A stretch of 55,332 bases of DNA from Bacteroidales bacterium (GTDB taxonomy: Bacteria; Bacteroidota; Bacteroidia; Bacteroidales; VadinHA17). Both the position numbers and the translations under genes were made by a program. Below the pieces are notes generated by a model, which did no database searches, was not told the DNA's origin, and saw nothing but the letters and a program-made list of their open reading frames with translations. The stretch covers positions 1-55,332 of the forward strand of contig JANYJP010000028.1 in the NCBI GenBank assembly GCA_025358455.1, written 5' to 3'. Shown here in pieces: positions 44,463 through 55,332 of the stretch (position 1 is its first letter; every line of letters starts with the position of its first letter).

Positions 44463-45113
44463 TTACTTACTATTTACGATTCCTTTAAGCATTGGAACAA
44501 AAATAAAATTCCCATGATCAGAATATTCAAAACTTTCTGGTCCGGTTTTTTCAACAACTGTCATTACCTGCGAAGATGCAGTTCCAATAGGTACCACAAG
44601 TCTTCCTCCTGTTTTAAGCTGTTGAAGGATTGCTGTTGGAACCTCTGGTGCAGCTGCTGTTATTATTATCCCATCAAATGGGCCGTACTGAGGTTTGCCC
44701 TCATAACCATCCCCATAAAAAAAATCAGCAGTATATCCGAGAGAGGCAAGTGTACTCTGTGCTTTCAGAAACAGTTCTCTGAATCTTTCAATTGTATAAA
44801 CCTTCGCTCCCATCTCGGCCAGAACAGCTGCCTGGTATCCCGAACCTGTACCGATCTCAAGAATTTTATCTCTTTTTTTTACCCTGAGCAATGATGACTG
44901 AACAGCCACTGTATAAGGTTGCGAAATTGTCTGACCTGAACTGATTGGAAAAGCTTTATCGGCATAAGCATGAACAAGAAAGGCAGGATCCATAAAGAGA
45001 TGCCTTGGAACAGTATCTATTGCTCTTAATACTTCCTCGTCAACAATACCTTTTTGCCTAAGTTCCGCTACAAGTTTCTTCCGTTTGCCTTTTGCTTCGA
45101 ATGAATCTGTCAT
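44463..45113 (-). CDS. pcm: Protein-L-isoaspartate O-methyltransferase
   Basis: 216-residue repair enzyme that methylates isoaspartate using SAM. The substrate loop PISSGQTISQPYTVAVQSSL is followed by the SAM motif LEIGTGSGYQAAVLAEMGAK (residues 85 on). Length is normal. It heads a two-gene unit with the MBL hydrolase. Confidence 0.95.
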   Translation of the reverse strand: MTDSFEAKGKRKKLVAELRQKGIVDEEVLRAIDTVPRHLFMDPAFLVHAYADKAFPISSGQTISQPYTVAVQSSLLRVKKRDKILEIGTGSGYQAAVLAEMGAKVYTIERFRELFLKAQSTLASLGYTADFFYGDGYEGKPQYGPFDGIIITAAAPEVPTAILQQLKTGGRLVVPIGTASSQVMTVVEKTGPESFEYSDHGNFIFVPMLKGIVNSK

Positions 45114-45151
45114 GTTAATTCCTGAGAGTAGAATTTAAATTTTTAACTGAA

Positions 45152-45159
45152 CAAAAGTA
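45152..45159 (-). promoter_or_regulatory. -7 box for pcm
   Basis: TACTTTTG on the minus strand fits TAnnTTTG, 39 bp before the pcm start. Confidence 0.45.
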
Positions 45160-45212
45160 TAAAAAATGTCAGACAGGAAACACTGGAAGCAACACTCGTT
45201 CTGTAAAACAGT

Positions 45213-45827
45213 TTAAAGTCTTCCGGCTTCCACTTCATTTATTATAGCCTCAATAAGGGCATCTTCACCGTAAGGATCATAAACTTCTTTCAGGTTTGTA
45301 CCAAATATGCGTGCAATACCCTGCCAAAATACTGCAGCAAATTTTCCCCGGTAATCCCTGATCAATTCAAATGATGTATTCTGTGTTTCCCTGTCAATCA
45401 GCTTAATAAGCAGACGACCCTGCGTAATGGTCATCTGGCGCATATCACCTTCATATTCGGCAAATATATCCTTTTCCAAACTTTTCATATATGCTTTGCG
45501 ATCCTTTTCATTTTCAATTTTTCTGAGGTTGTCGTTCACTTCGGTCAACCTGCGCCTTACAATTAATGCATAGGGATAAACTCTTTTAATATTGGTAATA
45601 AGTCTTTCGTATTTACGATATTGGCTTCTTTGTGCAACAGTTGGCCGTGCAACAACGGTAACCTCTTTTATTTCTACTTCAGGCATTGTTACACCGTCTC
45701 TTTTGACATTCTGTATAAGATAAGATCTTCCCTGAAGAGTATCACTCCTGTTCTGCAGTGAGTCAATTTGTCCCGATATTTCAGTAACAAAAAGCATACT
45801 TAATACAAGTGAAATTATCAGCTTCAC
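45213..45827 (-). CDS. DUF4294-domain exported protein
   Basis: 204 residues: signal peptide (to about residue 20), variable linker, then the DUF4294 domain (YRKYERLITNIKRVYPYALI, RRLTEVNDNLRKIENEKDRK, FAAVFWQGIARIFGTNLKEV, YDPYGEDALIEAIINEVEAG). The domain is almost confined to Bacteroidota and has no known function. It is divergent from the DUF3267 gene. Confidence 0.9.
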   Translation of the reverse strand: MKLIISLVLSMLFVTEISGQIDSLQNRSDTLQGRSYLIQNVKRDGVTMPEVEIKEVTVVARPTVAQRSQYRKYERLITNIKRVYPYALIVRRRLTEVNDNLRKIENEKDRKAYMKSLEKDIFAEYEGDMRQMTITQGRLLIKLIDRETQNTSFELIRDYRGKFAAVFWQGIARIFGTNLKEVYDPYGEDALIEAIINEVEAGRL

Positions 45828-45843
45828 AGACGGAATGTTTCTG

Positions 45844-45851
45844 CAAATGTA
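45844..45851 (-). promoter_or_regulatory. -7 box for the DUF4294 gene
   Basis: TACATTTG on the minus strand, 17 bp before the start codon, fits TAnnTTTG; a very short leader is implied. Confidence 0.45.
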
Positions 45852-45927
45852 TCAAATTATAGGCCACATATTATTTTGCAGGGTATGCTATTAGCAATCA
45901 CAGGTTGGTATAAACAAGTCATTCCCT

Positions 45928-45958
45928 TTTGTAAAACATTTTTAATGAGGTAAATTTG
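45928..45958 (+). promoter_or_regulatory. Canonical promoter for the DUF3267 gene
   Basis: TTTG (45928-45931), 19-bp spacer, TAAATTTG (45951-45958) match the Bacteroidota consensus exactly. The start codon is 14 bp after the -7 box, so the mRNA would be nearly leaderless. Confidence 0.7.
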
Positions 45959-45972
45959 TCAAAAACAATATA

Positions 45973-46596
45973 ATGGCACTATTGGTGGAAAATCTTGAGG
46001 ATCAAACAAAATTCAGGCACATATTAACAATTTCTTATCATGATCTGATTCAATTTGTATTTGAATATTTAAAGAAAAAATCAGCTCTTACATTCTTCTT
46101 CTGGACGATATGTGTGCTTTTTCTATGCAGCATGATTTTGGTGAGAATAAATATTACAGGCTACTTTCGAATTTCTGAAATTCTTGTGCATTCCGTACTG
46201 GGATTTATAGTTTTGCCTTTGGTATGTATTCCGGTTCATGAAGGATTACACATAATCCCCTACTATATTTCCGGTGCAAAAAATATCAGGGTTGGAATGG
46301 ATCTGAAACAATACCTTTTCTATGTAACAGCGCACAGGTATGTTGCAACACCGCTCCAGTTCAGAATTGTAGCTATTATGCCATTCTTCATAATAAGTGC
46401 AATGCTTATTTTTCTCATTCTGTTTCTTCCCGGATTATGGAAATGGAGCCTTTCAATCTTCCTGTTTGTGCATGCCACAATGTGTGCCGGTGATTTTGCA
46501 CTTCTGAATTTTTACTTTCTGAACAGGAATAAAAAGATCTATACCTGGGATGATGCTGATAAGAAGGAAGCCTATTTCTATGAAAAAACAGAATAG
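45973..46596 (+). CDS. DUF3267 membrane metalloprotease candidate
   Basis: 207 residues with about four membrane spans. The second carries HEGLH, an HExxH zinc motif (VCIPVHEGLHIIPYYISGAK), as in DUF3267 proteins, which are treated as putative integral-membrane zinc metalloproteases. Later spans include RIVAIMPFFIISAMLIFLIL and an ATMCAGDFALLNFYFL segment in which the Asp may be a third ligand, as in site-2-type proteases. Substrate unknown. It is a single gene and ends next to the convergent beta-galactosidase. Confidence 0.85.
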   Translation: MALLVENLEDQTKFRHILTISYHDLIQFVFEYLKKKSALTFFFWTICVLFLCSMILVRINITGYFRISEILVHSVLGFIVLPLVCIPVHEGLHIIPYYISGAKNIRVGMDLKQYLFYVTAHRYVATPLQFRIVAIMPFFIISAMLIFLILFLPGLWKWSLSIFLFVHATMCAGDFALLNFYFLNRNKKIYTWDDADKKEAYFYEKTE

Positions 46597-46597
46597 C

Positions 46598-49912
<3,315 letters not shown>

Positions 49913-49968
49913 TTAATAAAATCTTCTGTCACACACCTGATGGTTAAGATACAATGAATAATCTATGA

Positions 49969-50571
49969 TCAGTGCAAACGGAGTGTTTTTTCTGCCATTG
50001 AAATATCCAATGGTGAATTAATGTTTGTAAAAGCCTTTTTAATCTCTGCTGAATCCTCAAATTCAAGATAATGCGGCTCAACCTTTTTGAAGAACTCTCT
50101 CACAGCGCAATTCTGATTTCCTAAAAGATAATCTTCAAGAGTTTTCAGAATACCGATACTATATATTGCATGGAGTGGCTCAATATATTGAGACACCCTG
50201 GGAATCAAGATATCGCATTTATGATCGTCAAAATAATTTATCTGTGATAAAATCAGTTTCTTATCAAGCAGAGGCATGTCTCCTGCAAAAACAAAAAGCG
50301 CCTCATTTGAAGTTCTTTTTAGGGCAGCATGAATACCACCGAGAGGACCGGCTTTTAAAAAGTGATCACTGGCAATTTTACAATTATTGTATTCTCTAAA
50401 TTCTTCCGGCGAGTTGGTTACAATGATAATCTCATTAAATATTTCATTTATTGTGTCTAAAATTCTTGAGATAATGGGTTTCCCATCTATAACAATTTTT
50501 GATTTCGTTATACCGTTGAAACGTCTGTTTTCACCTCCCGCAAGGATTACACCTGAAATATTTCCTGCCAT
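49969..50571 (-). CDS. mobA: Molybdenum cofactor guanylyltransferase
   Basis: 200 residues from ATG 50571 (ATG 50586 is also in frame). The nucleotide motif GVILAGGENRRFNGITKSKI, then FAGDMPLLDKKLI and an IDGKP-type loop, identify MobA, which joins GMP to molybdopterin to give MGD. Other Mo-cofactor genes are absent from the window. The sequence spacing to the beta-galactosidase is about 100 bp with no strong terminator. Confidence 0.88.
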   Translation of the reverse strand: MAGNISGVILAGGENRRFNGITKSKIVIDGKPIISRILDTINEIFNEIIIVTNSPEEFREYNNCKIASDHFLKAGPLGGIHAALKRTSNEALFVFAGDMPLLDKKLILSQINYFDDHKCDILIPRVSQYIEPLHAIYSIGILKTLEDYLLGNQNCAVREFFKKVEPHYLEFEDSAEIKKAFTNINSPLDISMAEKTLRLH

Positions 50572-50713
50572 GACCAAATAAAACATCTAAACTAATACAT
50601 ATAAAAGAAAGGTATTCGATATTAAGAAATATTTTGTAACTTGAGGTATAATTAAGTTTACAGCCTTGTCGTATTAAAATCATATAGTTATGGAAAAAAA
50701 GATTATCAGATAT

Positions 50714-51013
50714 TTATTTACGATGAGGCCCAGCAGGTTGGTGTTTCAGTTGAAGGCTGATAACCTTCCTGTAGAAATCTATACCTGCCAGTAAGGGCTC
50801 TCCGCCATGCCATGTGAAATTTATAACTTTTCCTGTTGATGCCTGAATATGCTGAACAATATATTTTTCCAGAATTTCATCACTCATCACTGAGTAATCT
50901 TCACCAGAAAAGAGGTTTTTCTTACCAAGGTAATAGCAATAACTGCACCGCAGGTTGCAGTGAGCGCCAACGGGTTTGACAAATATCTGAAATTCACGAT
51001 TCTTTCCGGACAT
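50714..51013 (-). pseudogene. Truncated radical-SAM maturase (anSME-like)
   Basis: 100 residues from ATG 51013, or an overlapping TTG at 51019. It has the radical-SAM motif CNLRCSYCYYLGK (Cys19, Cys23, Cys26) and NFTWHGGEPLLAGIDFYRKV, which mark the anaerobic sulfatase-maturating enzyme family. The normal length is near 400 residues; here the frame ends at HQPAGPHRK where family members run on into the TIM barrel. No sulfatase lies nearby. It is just after the rRNA methyltransferase gene. A short functional protein is unlikely because the SAM and SPASM parts are missing. Confidence 0.75.
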
Positions 51014-51020
51014 CTTCAAA

Positions 51021-52409
51021 TTAATTATTCCACTGCAGAATATTCTCTTTACCTGGTTCTGGAATATCCATTCTTATCCTCCATTCCACCGGAAAATAAT
51101 TATTCACCCTGCTTCCGATGTTTTTTACAAAACCAAGGTTTATTCCATTATAAGTTATTAAGTTCCAGCCTGCCGTCGACTCATGTAAAACAAAATTATC
51201 CCGTCGTAAATAAGATAAAGCTTCCCCGAGCATTATATCCCTGATTGGAAAAGCATCTTTTCTTAAAAATTGTGATAAAGCAAGCTCATGAGTAGGCAGA
51301 TAGTCTTTATTCTTAAGTGTAAATAATTTCGTACCTGCTTTCACGACCGTCAGGTTCTGAAACAGATGAATATAATCATCCATCCGATAGGGTACCGCAA
51401 ATACCTCATCACCCCATTTCAGAAATCTGTCATTTGAAAAATGCGTCCATTTTTCCGCTATCGCGATGTCATTTTTTCCCGGTCTGAGTTCTGCTTTCTT
51501 CCGGGCTCTTATCTGAGTCTTCTCCTGTTTCCCTGTTTTTCTGACAACAGAAATAAAAAAACCATCACCTTTTACTTTATCAGGATAGAATCCGTAACCA
51601 TATATGCCATTGAAGTCTATTTCTGTAATCCCTTTGAAGCCTTCCACATCTAACCTTATACATTCTGCATTATTTTTTTCAATCAGCCATTTTATATTTT
51701 CTTCATTCTCACCCGGATTAAATGTGCAGGTACTGTAAACCAATATACCGTTTTCTTTAAGCGATGGCCAGATATCCATAAGGATTCGTTTTTGTCTTTC
51801 GGAGCAATGGACTGTATTCTCCAACGACCATTCATTAACTGCAACCGAATTCCTGAACATGCCTTCCCCGGAACAAGGAGCATCAACTAATATTATATCA
51901 AAATACCCGGGTAACTTTCCGAAATGTGAAGGATCGTTTCTTGTAACCAAGGTATTACCTGAACCCCATTTTGTTATTGTTTCCGCAAGAATCTCAGATC
52001 TGGGCCGTATAGTTTCATTTGCAACCAGAAGACTGCCATCACCTATCAGATCCGACAAATGAGTACTCTTGCCGCCCGGAGCACCGCAAAGGTCAAGAAC
52101 ACAAATATTTTCCATAGTTTCTGAAACCTGACGGATTGCCTCTTCAATGAACATGCCTGAAGCTTCCTGAGGATAATAACAACCTGAATGAAAAAGCGGA
52201 TCAAGAGTATAAGAAGGCCTTGTACCGAGATAATATCCATTTGAACACCAGGGAACAGGTTCTGAATTAACCGGAATCATGTTCCATTTTGACTTATTGA
52301 TCCTTATACTCACCGGAGCGGTTTCTGACAGGGCATTCAATAATGACTCTGAATCAATATTCTTCTGATCTTTTATTCGCTGTATAAAGCCTTCCGGGAA
52401 CATTTTCAA
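51021..52409 (-). CDS. RsmF-family rRNA m5C methyltransferase
   Basis: 462 residues: NOL1/NOP2/Sun methyltransferase core with SAM motif LDLCGAPGGKSTHLSDLIGD, the DAPCSGEGMFR loop and the catalytic-Cys motif YSTCTFNPGENEENI. The C-terminal part resembles the RsmF RNA-binding domain. E. coli RsmF methylates C1407 of 16S rRNA. The start ATG 52409 gives MKMFPEGFIQRIKD. The truncated radical-SAM fragment begins right at its 3' end. Confidence 0.92.
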   Translation of the reverse strand: MKMFPEGFIQRIKDQKNIDSESLLNALSETAPVSIRINKSKWNMIPVNSEPVPWCSNGYYLGTRPSYTLDPLFHSGCYYPQEASGMFIEEAIRQVSETMENICVLDLCGAPGGKSTHLSDLIGDGSLLVANETIRPRSEILAETITKWGSGNTLVTRNDPSHFGKLPGYFDIILVDAPCSGEGMFRNSVAVNEWSLENTVHCSERQKRILMDIWPSLKENGILVYSTCTFNPGENEENIKWLIEKNNAECIRLDVEGFKGITEIDFNGIYGYGFYPDKVKGDGFFISVVRKTGKQEKTQIRARKKAELRPGKNDIAIAEKWTHFSNDRFLKWGDEVFAVPYRMDDYIHLFQNLTVVKAGTKLFTLKNKDYLPTHELALSQFLRKDAFPIRDIMLGEALSYLRRDNFVLHESTAGWNLITYNGINLGFVKNIGSRVNNYFPVEWRIRMDIPEPGKENILQWNN

Positions 52410-52453
52410 GAGTTTATATCCTTCAAGTGTAAGAAATATAATAATAATATGAA

Positions 52454-52539
52454 GACTAAGAGACTTAGAAACTCAGGGACTAAGAATATTATCTATATGT
52501 CACTGTTTTTCAGTCTATTCGTCGCTTAGTCGCTTAGTC
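52454..52539. repeat. GACTAAG repeats in inverted blocks
   Basis: Block 1 is GACTAAGAGACTTAG (52454-52468), with a further GACTAAG at 52478-52484. Block 2 is CTTAGTCGCTTAGTC (52525-52539), the inverse complement of block 1 with two mismatches. The repeats are 8-bp units (GACTAAGC/GACTAAGA). Block 2 includes the last codons and stop of the permease gene. The pair could form a long stem after that gene. Confidence 0.7.
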
Positions 52540-54007
52540 TCTCCGCCCCTTCGTCATTCTCAACCGGGGTTTTATTATACTTTCTCCAGAGATAGAAAAC
52601 AGGAATACCCAGCAGTACAATTCCTAATCCGGGAAAAGTATAATTCGGTTTATAAATTAAAAGAATCACCATTATCGCAAAGGTAGTAAGGATATATATC
52701 GCCGGTATAAAAGGATAGCCAAAGGCCTTATAAGGCCGTGGAATATCAGGTCGTTTTACCCTCAAAATAAAAATTGCAAGTATAGTAAGAGTGAAAAATA
52801 TAAGAACCGCAAAAATAACATAGTCAAGAAGGTTGCCATATGTTCCTGACAGACAAAGCAATACAGACCATACTCCCTGAACAACAATCGAAAATCCCGG
52901 TACGCCGTTTTTATTTATCTCAGCTACCTTTTTAAAAAACAAGCCGTCTTTTGCCATAGCGTAATATACCCTTGGACCGGCCATAATCAGCCCATGATTA
53001 CAGCCGAATGTGCTGATCATGATAAAGACTGCCATTATGATAGCGGCATAGTCGCCGAAGACAACACTCATGGCAGATGTTGCAACCCTGTCGTCAGTGG
53101 CATACTGGATACCCCGGCTCATAACATCAGCCCCATCGGGAGAGCCAGACAGAGGAAGCACTTTAATATAAATATAGTTTGTAAATAAATAAATGACTGA
53201 CACTAACAGAGTTCCGAAGAAGAGACTCAGTGGTACATTTCTTTTCGGGTTGATTACCTCACCTGAAATATATGTTACGTTATACCAGGCATCTGCTGAA
53301 AACAGAGAACCGACAAGAGCTGTACCTATTGCAGCTATTAATGCAAACCCCACAAGAGGTATTGCCTGATTTCCGGGACCAATCTGACTGGCGTGCCAGA
53401 ATACTTCTTTGTTAATCGCCAGGGAATGATTCCCTTTTGTTGCAAGAAACCCTATGGCAATGAATCCAAAAAGAGCTATTACTTTTGTTGACGAGAAAAA
53501 ATTCTGAACTGTTTTGCCAGTTACTATACCTCTGGTATTAAGCCATGTAAGGAATGAGATCATTCCAATGGCTATTACCATAGTACTGTTTACCTTCAGT
53601 GGCCCCAAATAAAACAAAATATTTTTTTCGGATATCCATGGAAAAAGGACCCCTGAGAATTTAGCAAACGCAACTGCTACAGCAGCGATTGAGCCGCATT
53701 GGATGACAAGGAAAGTAGTCCAGCCAAAAAGAAATCCAATAAGAGGGTGGTAAGCTTCTTTCAGATAAACATACTGACCTCCGACATGAGGCATCATTGA
53801 TGCAAGTTCTCCATAACTTATAGCTCCTATGACGGTAATAATCCCGGTAATCAGCCATACAACCATTAGCCATCCGGGGGAACCTACGTTCCTGGCTATA
53901 TCGGCGCTGACTATGAAAATTCCGGAGCCTATCATGGCACCTGCAACTATTGAAATTCCGTCAAACAGATTTACCCGCTTCTGGAGAAAATGATTTTCAT
54001 TCTGCAT
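52526..54007 (-). CDS. APC-family amino acid permease
   Basis: 493 residues with about 12 membrane spans. The first span region carries FDGISIVAGAMIGSGIFIVS, the substrate-binding motif of the APC superfamily; AISYGELASMMPHVGGQYVY is TM3 of the same. It resembles LAT-like exchangers such as SteT. The substrate is unknown. The last residues (GAERLSD) are encoded by the GACTAAG repeat, and a clean end before it may have been lost. Confidence 0.9.
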   Translation of the reverse strand: MQNENHFLQKRVNLFDGISIVAGAMIGSGIFIVSADIARNVGSPGWLMVVWLITGIITVIGAISYGELASMMPHVGGQYVYLKEAYHPLIGFLFGWTTFLVIQCGSIAAVAVAFAKFSGVLFPWISEKNILFYLGPLKVNSTMVIAIGMISFLTWLNTRGIVTGKTVQNFFSSTKVIALFGFIAIGFLATKGNHSLAINKEVFWHASQIGPGNQAIPLVGFALIAAIGTALVGSLFSADAWYNVTYISGEVINPKRNVPLSLFFGTLLVSVIYLFTNYIYIKVLPLSGSPDGADVMSRGIQYATDDRVATSAMSVVFGDYAAIIMAVFIMISTFGCNHGLIMAGPRVYYAMAKDGLFFKKVAEINKNGVPGFSIVVQGVWSVLLCLSGTYGNLLDYVIFAVLIFFTLTILAIFILRVKRPDIPRPYKAFGYPFIPAIYILTTFAIMVILLIYKPNYTFPGLGIVLLGIPVFYLWRKYNKTPVENDEGAERLSD

Positions 54008-54029
54008 GTAAAATCGTTATTCGTATAAA

Positions 54030-54037
54030 CAAAAATA
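54030..54037 (-). promoter_or_regulatory. -7 box for the permease gene
   Basis: TATTTTTG on the minus strand fits TAnnTTTG, 23 bp before the start. Confidence 0.4.
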
Positions 54038-54080
54038 ACTAAACTATTGAAAAAACCGCCTTTAACAGAATTATTGAAAT

Positions 54081-54215
54081 TTATTTAGTTTTCAAGCGGA
54101 ACTTCGCCATAGGTTTCATGACCTTTCCCCCACCGGGGATCGCTAAAAATACTTCTCCGGAACTCATGATAATTGACCGTGACTCATCAGATACAGCATT
54201 AGCTACATTGAACAT
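54081..54215 (-). CDS. Doubtful 44-residue ORF or gene remnant
   Basis: From ATG 54215 the frame reads MFNVANAVSDESRSIIMSSG, then EVFLAIPGGGKVMKPM and a basic end. It is preceded by tandem stops (TAGTAG). The composition looks protein-like, but I recognise no family and the length is within chance. It could be the tail of a decayed gene upstream of the permease. Confidence 0.25.
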   Translation of the reverse strand: MFNVANAVSDESRSIIMSSGEVFLAIPGGGKVMKPMAKFRLKTK

Positions 54216-54374
54216 TAATCCCTCATCCTACTAGGCAGCGAGATCGATTGGTTCATAAATCGACTTTTAGATATGAGTTGAAAAGTATGAAAAAATCCAC
54301 TTAAAACCATATTCCCTTCTAACTTTAATATCAAATTAAGGCTTGCAGGTCTTAATCCTTTCCGGATAAAGGTT

Positions 54375-55274
54375 TCAGACTTTCAGTATTCCTTTATCTT
54401 TGAGAAATTGCAAGCTTAAATCAATGTTCTTAAAACAAAGCTCTTTCTCATCTGCCGGAGCCAGCTCCAGTGTAAGATACTGCACGTTTTGCTTTCCCAT
54501 CAACTCTACAATACGTTCAACAGGAAGAGGATTCGCTGTTAAGTATGGTTGCGGCAGACCATCCTGAATAGTTTTAAGATGAGTTTCTATCCAACGGTTT
54601 CCAATTGCAGGAAGAAATTGCAAAATCTTATTCGGGTCATTTTGAGCACGATTAATATTATGGTAAAGGTTTCCTATGTCAAACTGCAAGCCTGTCTCAC
54701 TTGTGTCAGAAATAAAATCAGCAAGTCCAAAATAGCTGATATTATCTCCGAAAAATGCTTCAACACCATTTTCAACGACAAACTGTATGTTTTTAGATTT
54801 GGCAATTTTAGCAGCATCATCTGATATTTTAACAAGCTGAACAAGCTCCTCTTTGGTCCAGCCTGTTTTTTTGGGATCGGTTTCAAATTCAGATTTAGAA
54901 ACCAGAGCTCTTAAGATACCGGGGCCAGGAAAATGCCGGACATTATTCAGTGCCTTCCCGAAACTAACGGAAAAACCTGAATCAAGTAGATTTTTGTTAA
55001 AAACATATAGGATTCCTATGTCACATTTTATGGCAACTTCAGCAAGCATTTTACAATCTGTTTCTGAAAGCTCAACAAACGGATCCCGAATTTCAATAAA
55101 GTTGAACCCCTTTATTGAGGCATACTTTATAAGTTCTGTTAAGCCCGATGCATTCAGAGGCAGTACTTTTTGAAAATTAAAAGTTGAAAAGCCAATTTTA
55201 AGATTATGATATTTCTTAAACACCAATTTCTGTTTCTTAACTGTCATGACCCCTGCTGTTATTTCCGTGTGCAT
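54375..55274 (-). CDS. Sugar phosphate isomerase/epimerase-like TIM-barrel protein
   Basis: 299 residues with an AP-endonuclease-2-type TIM barrel: KIGFSTFNFQKVLPL, GFNFIEIRDPF, QFVVENGVEAFFGDN, GLQFDIGNLYH and WIETHLKTIQDG, YLTLELAPADE. Metal-binding Glu/Asp/His at the strand ends (VVEN, FDIGN, ETHLK, LELAP) are in the usual places. The substrate is unknown; such proteins isomerise or epimerise sugars and polyols. Another start further in is possible. It lies near the window edge. Confidence 0.82.
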   Translation of the reverse strand: MHTEITAGVMTVKKQKLVFKKYHNLKIGFSTFNFQKVLPLNASGLTELIKYASIKGFNFIEIRDPFVELSETDCKMLAEVAIKCDIGILYVFNKNLLDSGFSVSFGKALNNVRHFPGPGILRALVSKSEFETDPKKTGWTKEELVQLVKISDDAAKIAKSKNIQFVVENGVEAFFGDNISYFGLADFISDTSETGLQFDIGNLYHNINRAQNDPNKILQFLPAIGNRWIETHLKTIQDGLPQPYLTANPLPVERIVELMGKQNVQYLTLELAPADEKELCFKNIDLSLQFLKDKGILKV

Positions 55275-55332
55275 CAGGCTTATAAATATGTCTATTCAAT
55301 CAGCATTATCATAAGATCCATTACATTGGTCT

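Larger units (their letters stand above)
54008..54374. other. Intergenic region between permease and TIM-barrel gene
   Basis: About 370 bp with no clear gene, apart from the permease -7 box and a 44-codon minus-strand frame (54081-54215). I see no hairpin with a T-run. Confidence 0.6.

Overview
The window reads as chromosomal DNA of a Bacteroidota bacterium, most likely an (uncultured) member of the order Bacteroidales or a close relative. The evidence is a MurF-Alr fusion, a GldB-like lipoprotein beside nadE, a protein with a type IX secretion C-terminal tail, a PorT-type barrel, a futalosine-pathway mqnE, proteins of DUF4294 and HYC_CC_PP type, and promoters that repeatedly show the Bacteroidota -7 element TAnnTTTG. 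I see no rRNA, tRNA, CRISPR array, complete insertion sequence or prophage.

Layout. (1) 1-8.2 kb, minus strand: a metal (probably Cu/Ag) efflux and handling locus. In transcription order it holds a HYC_CC_PP protein, a small HMA-domain protein, a Met-rich beta-propeller lipoprotein, a 41-residue lipoprotein, a second HMA-domain protein, a long CusA-type RND pump and the 5' part of a TolC-type outer-membrane channel cut by the window edge. A periplasmic adaptor (CusB) is not seen and may lie beyond the edge. (2) 8.3-10.3 kb: a ThiF/MoeB-rhodanese fusion and a LarE-type sulfur transferase. (3) 10.4-14.9 kb: GldB-like lipoprotein, PorT-like barrel, nadE, and a Crp/Fnr regulator with a textbook promoter. 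(4) 14.9-28.9 kb: housekeeping genes: murF-alr, tdk, an unknown gene with rsmI, a collapsed gene, dnaB, ispE, a biotin carrier with a carboxyltransferase, tgt-lptF/G, and a glycosyltransferase-ECF sigma-rsmG run. (5) 29.0-34.5 kb: rpmH with terminator, mqnE, and a PASTA protein, T9SS cargo and RluD-type gene run. (6) 34.6-36.5 kb: lemA with two TPM-domain genes. (7) 36.56-37.49 kb: almost 1 kb without an intact gene, packed with hairpins and degenerate repeats. (8) 37.5-46.6 kb: ddl, a HigBA-type toxin-antitoxin pair with a palindromic operator candidate, a Gfo/Idh-like lipoprotein, gcvP, an MBL hydrolase with pcm, DUF4294 and a DUF3267 membrane metalloprotease candidate. (9) 46.6-55.3 kb: GH2 beta-galactosidase, mobA, a truncated radical-SAM maturase, an rRNA m5C methyltransferase, an APC permease and a sugar-phosphate isomerase-like TIM barrel.

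How the parts work together. Most genes serve core metabolism (NAD, peptidoglycan, isoprenoid, menaquinone, glycine cleavage, translation and RNA modification). The accessory content is the metal locus at the left edge, the ThiF-rhodanese/LarE sulfur pair, the toxin-antitoxin pair and several decayed genes. The least explained signals are the repeat and dyad array between the second HMA gene and cusA, the three-hairpin element at 36.9 kb, and the LarE with a three-cysteine signature paired with a ThiF-rhodanese.
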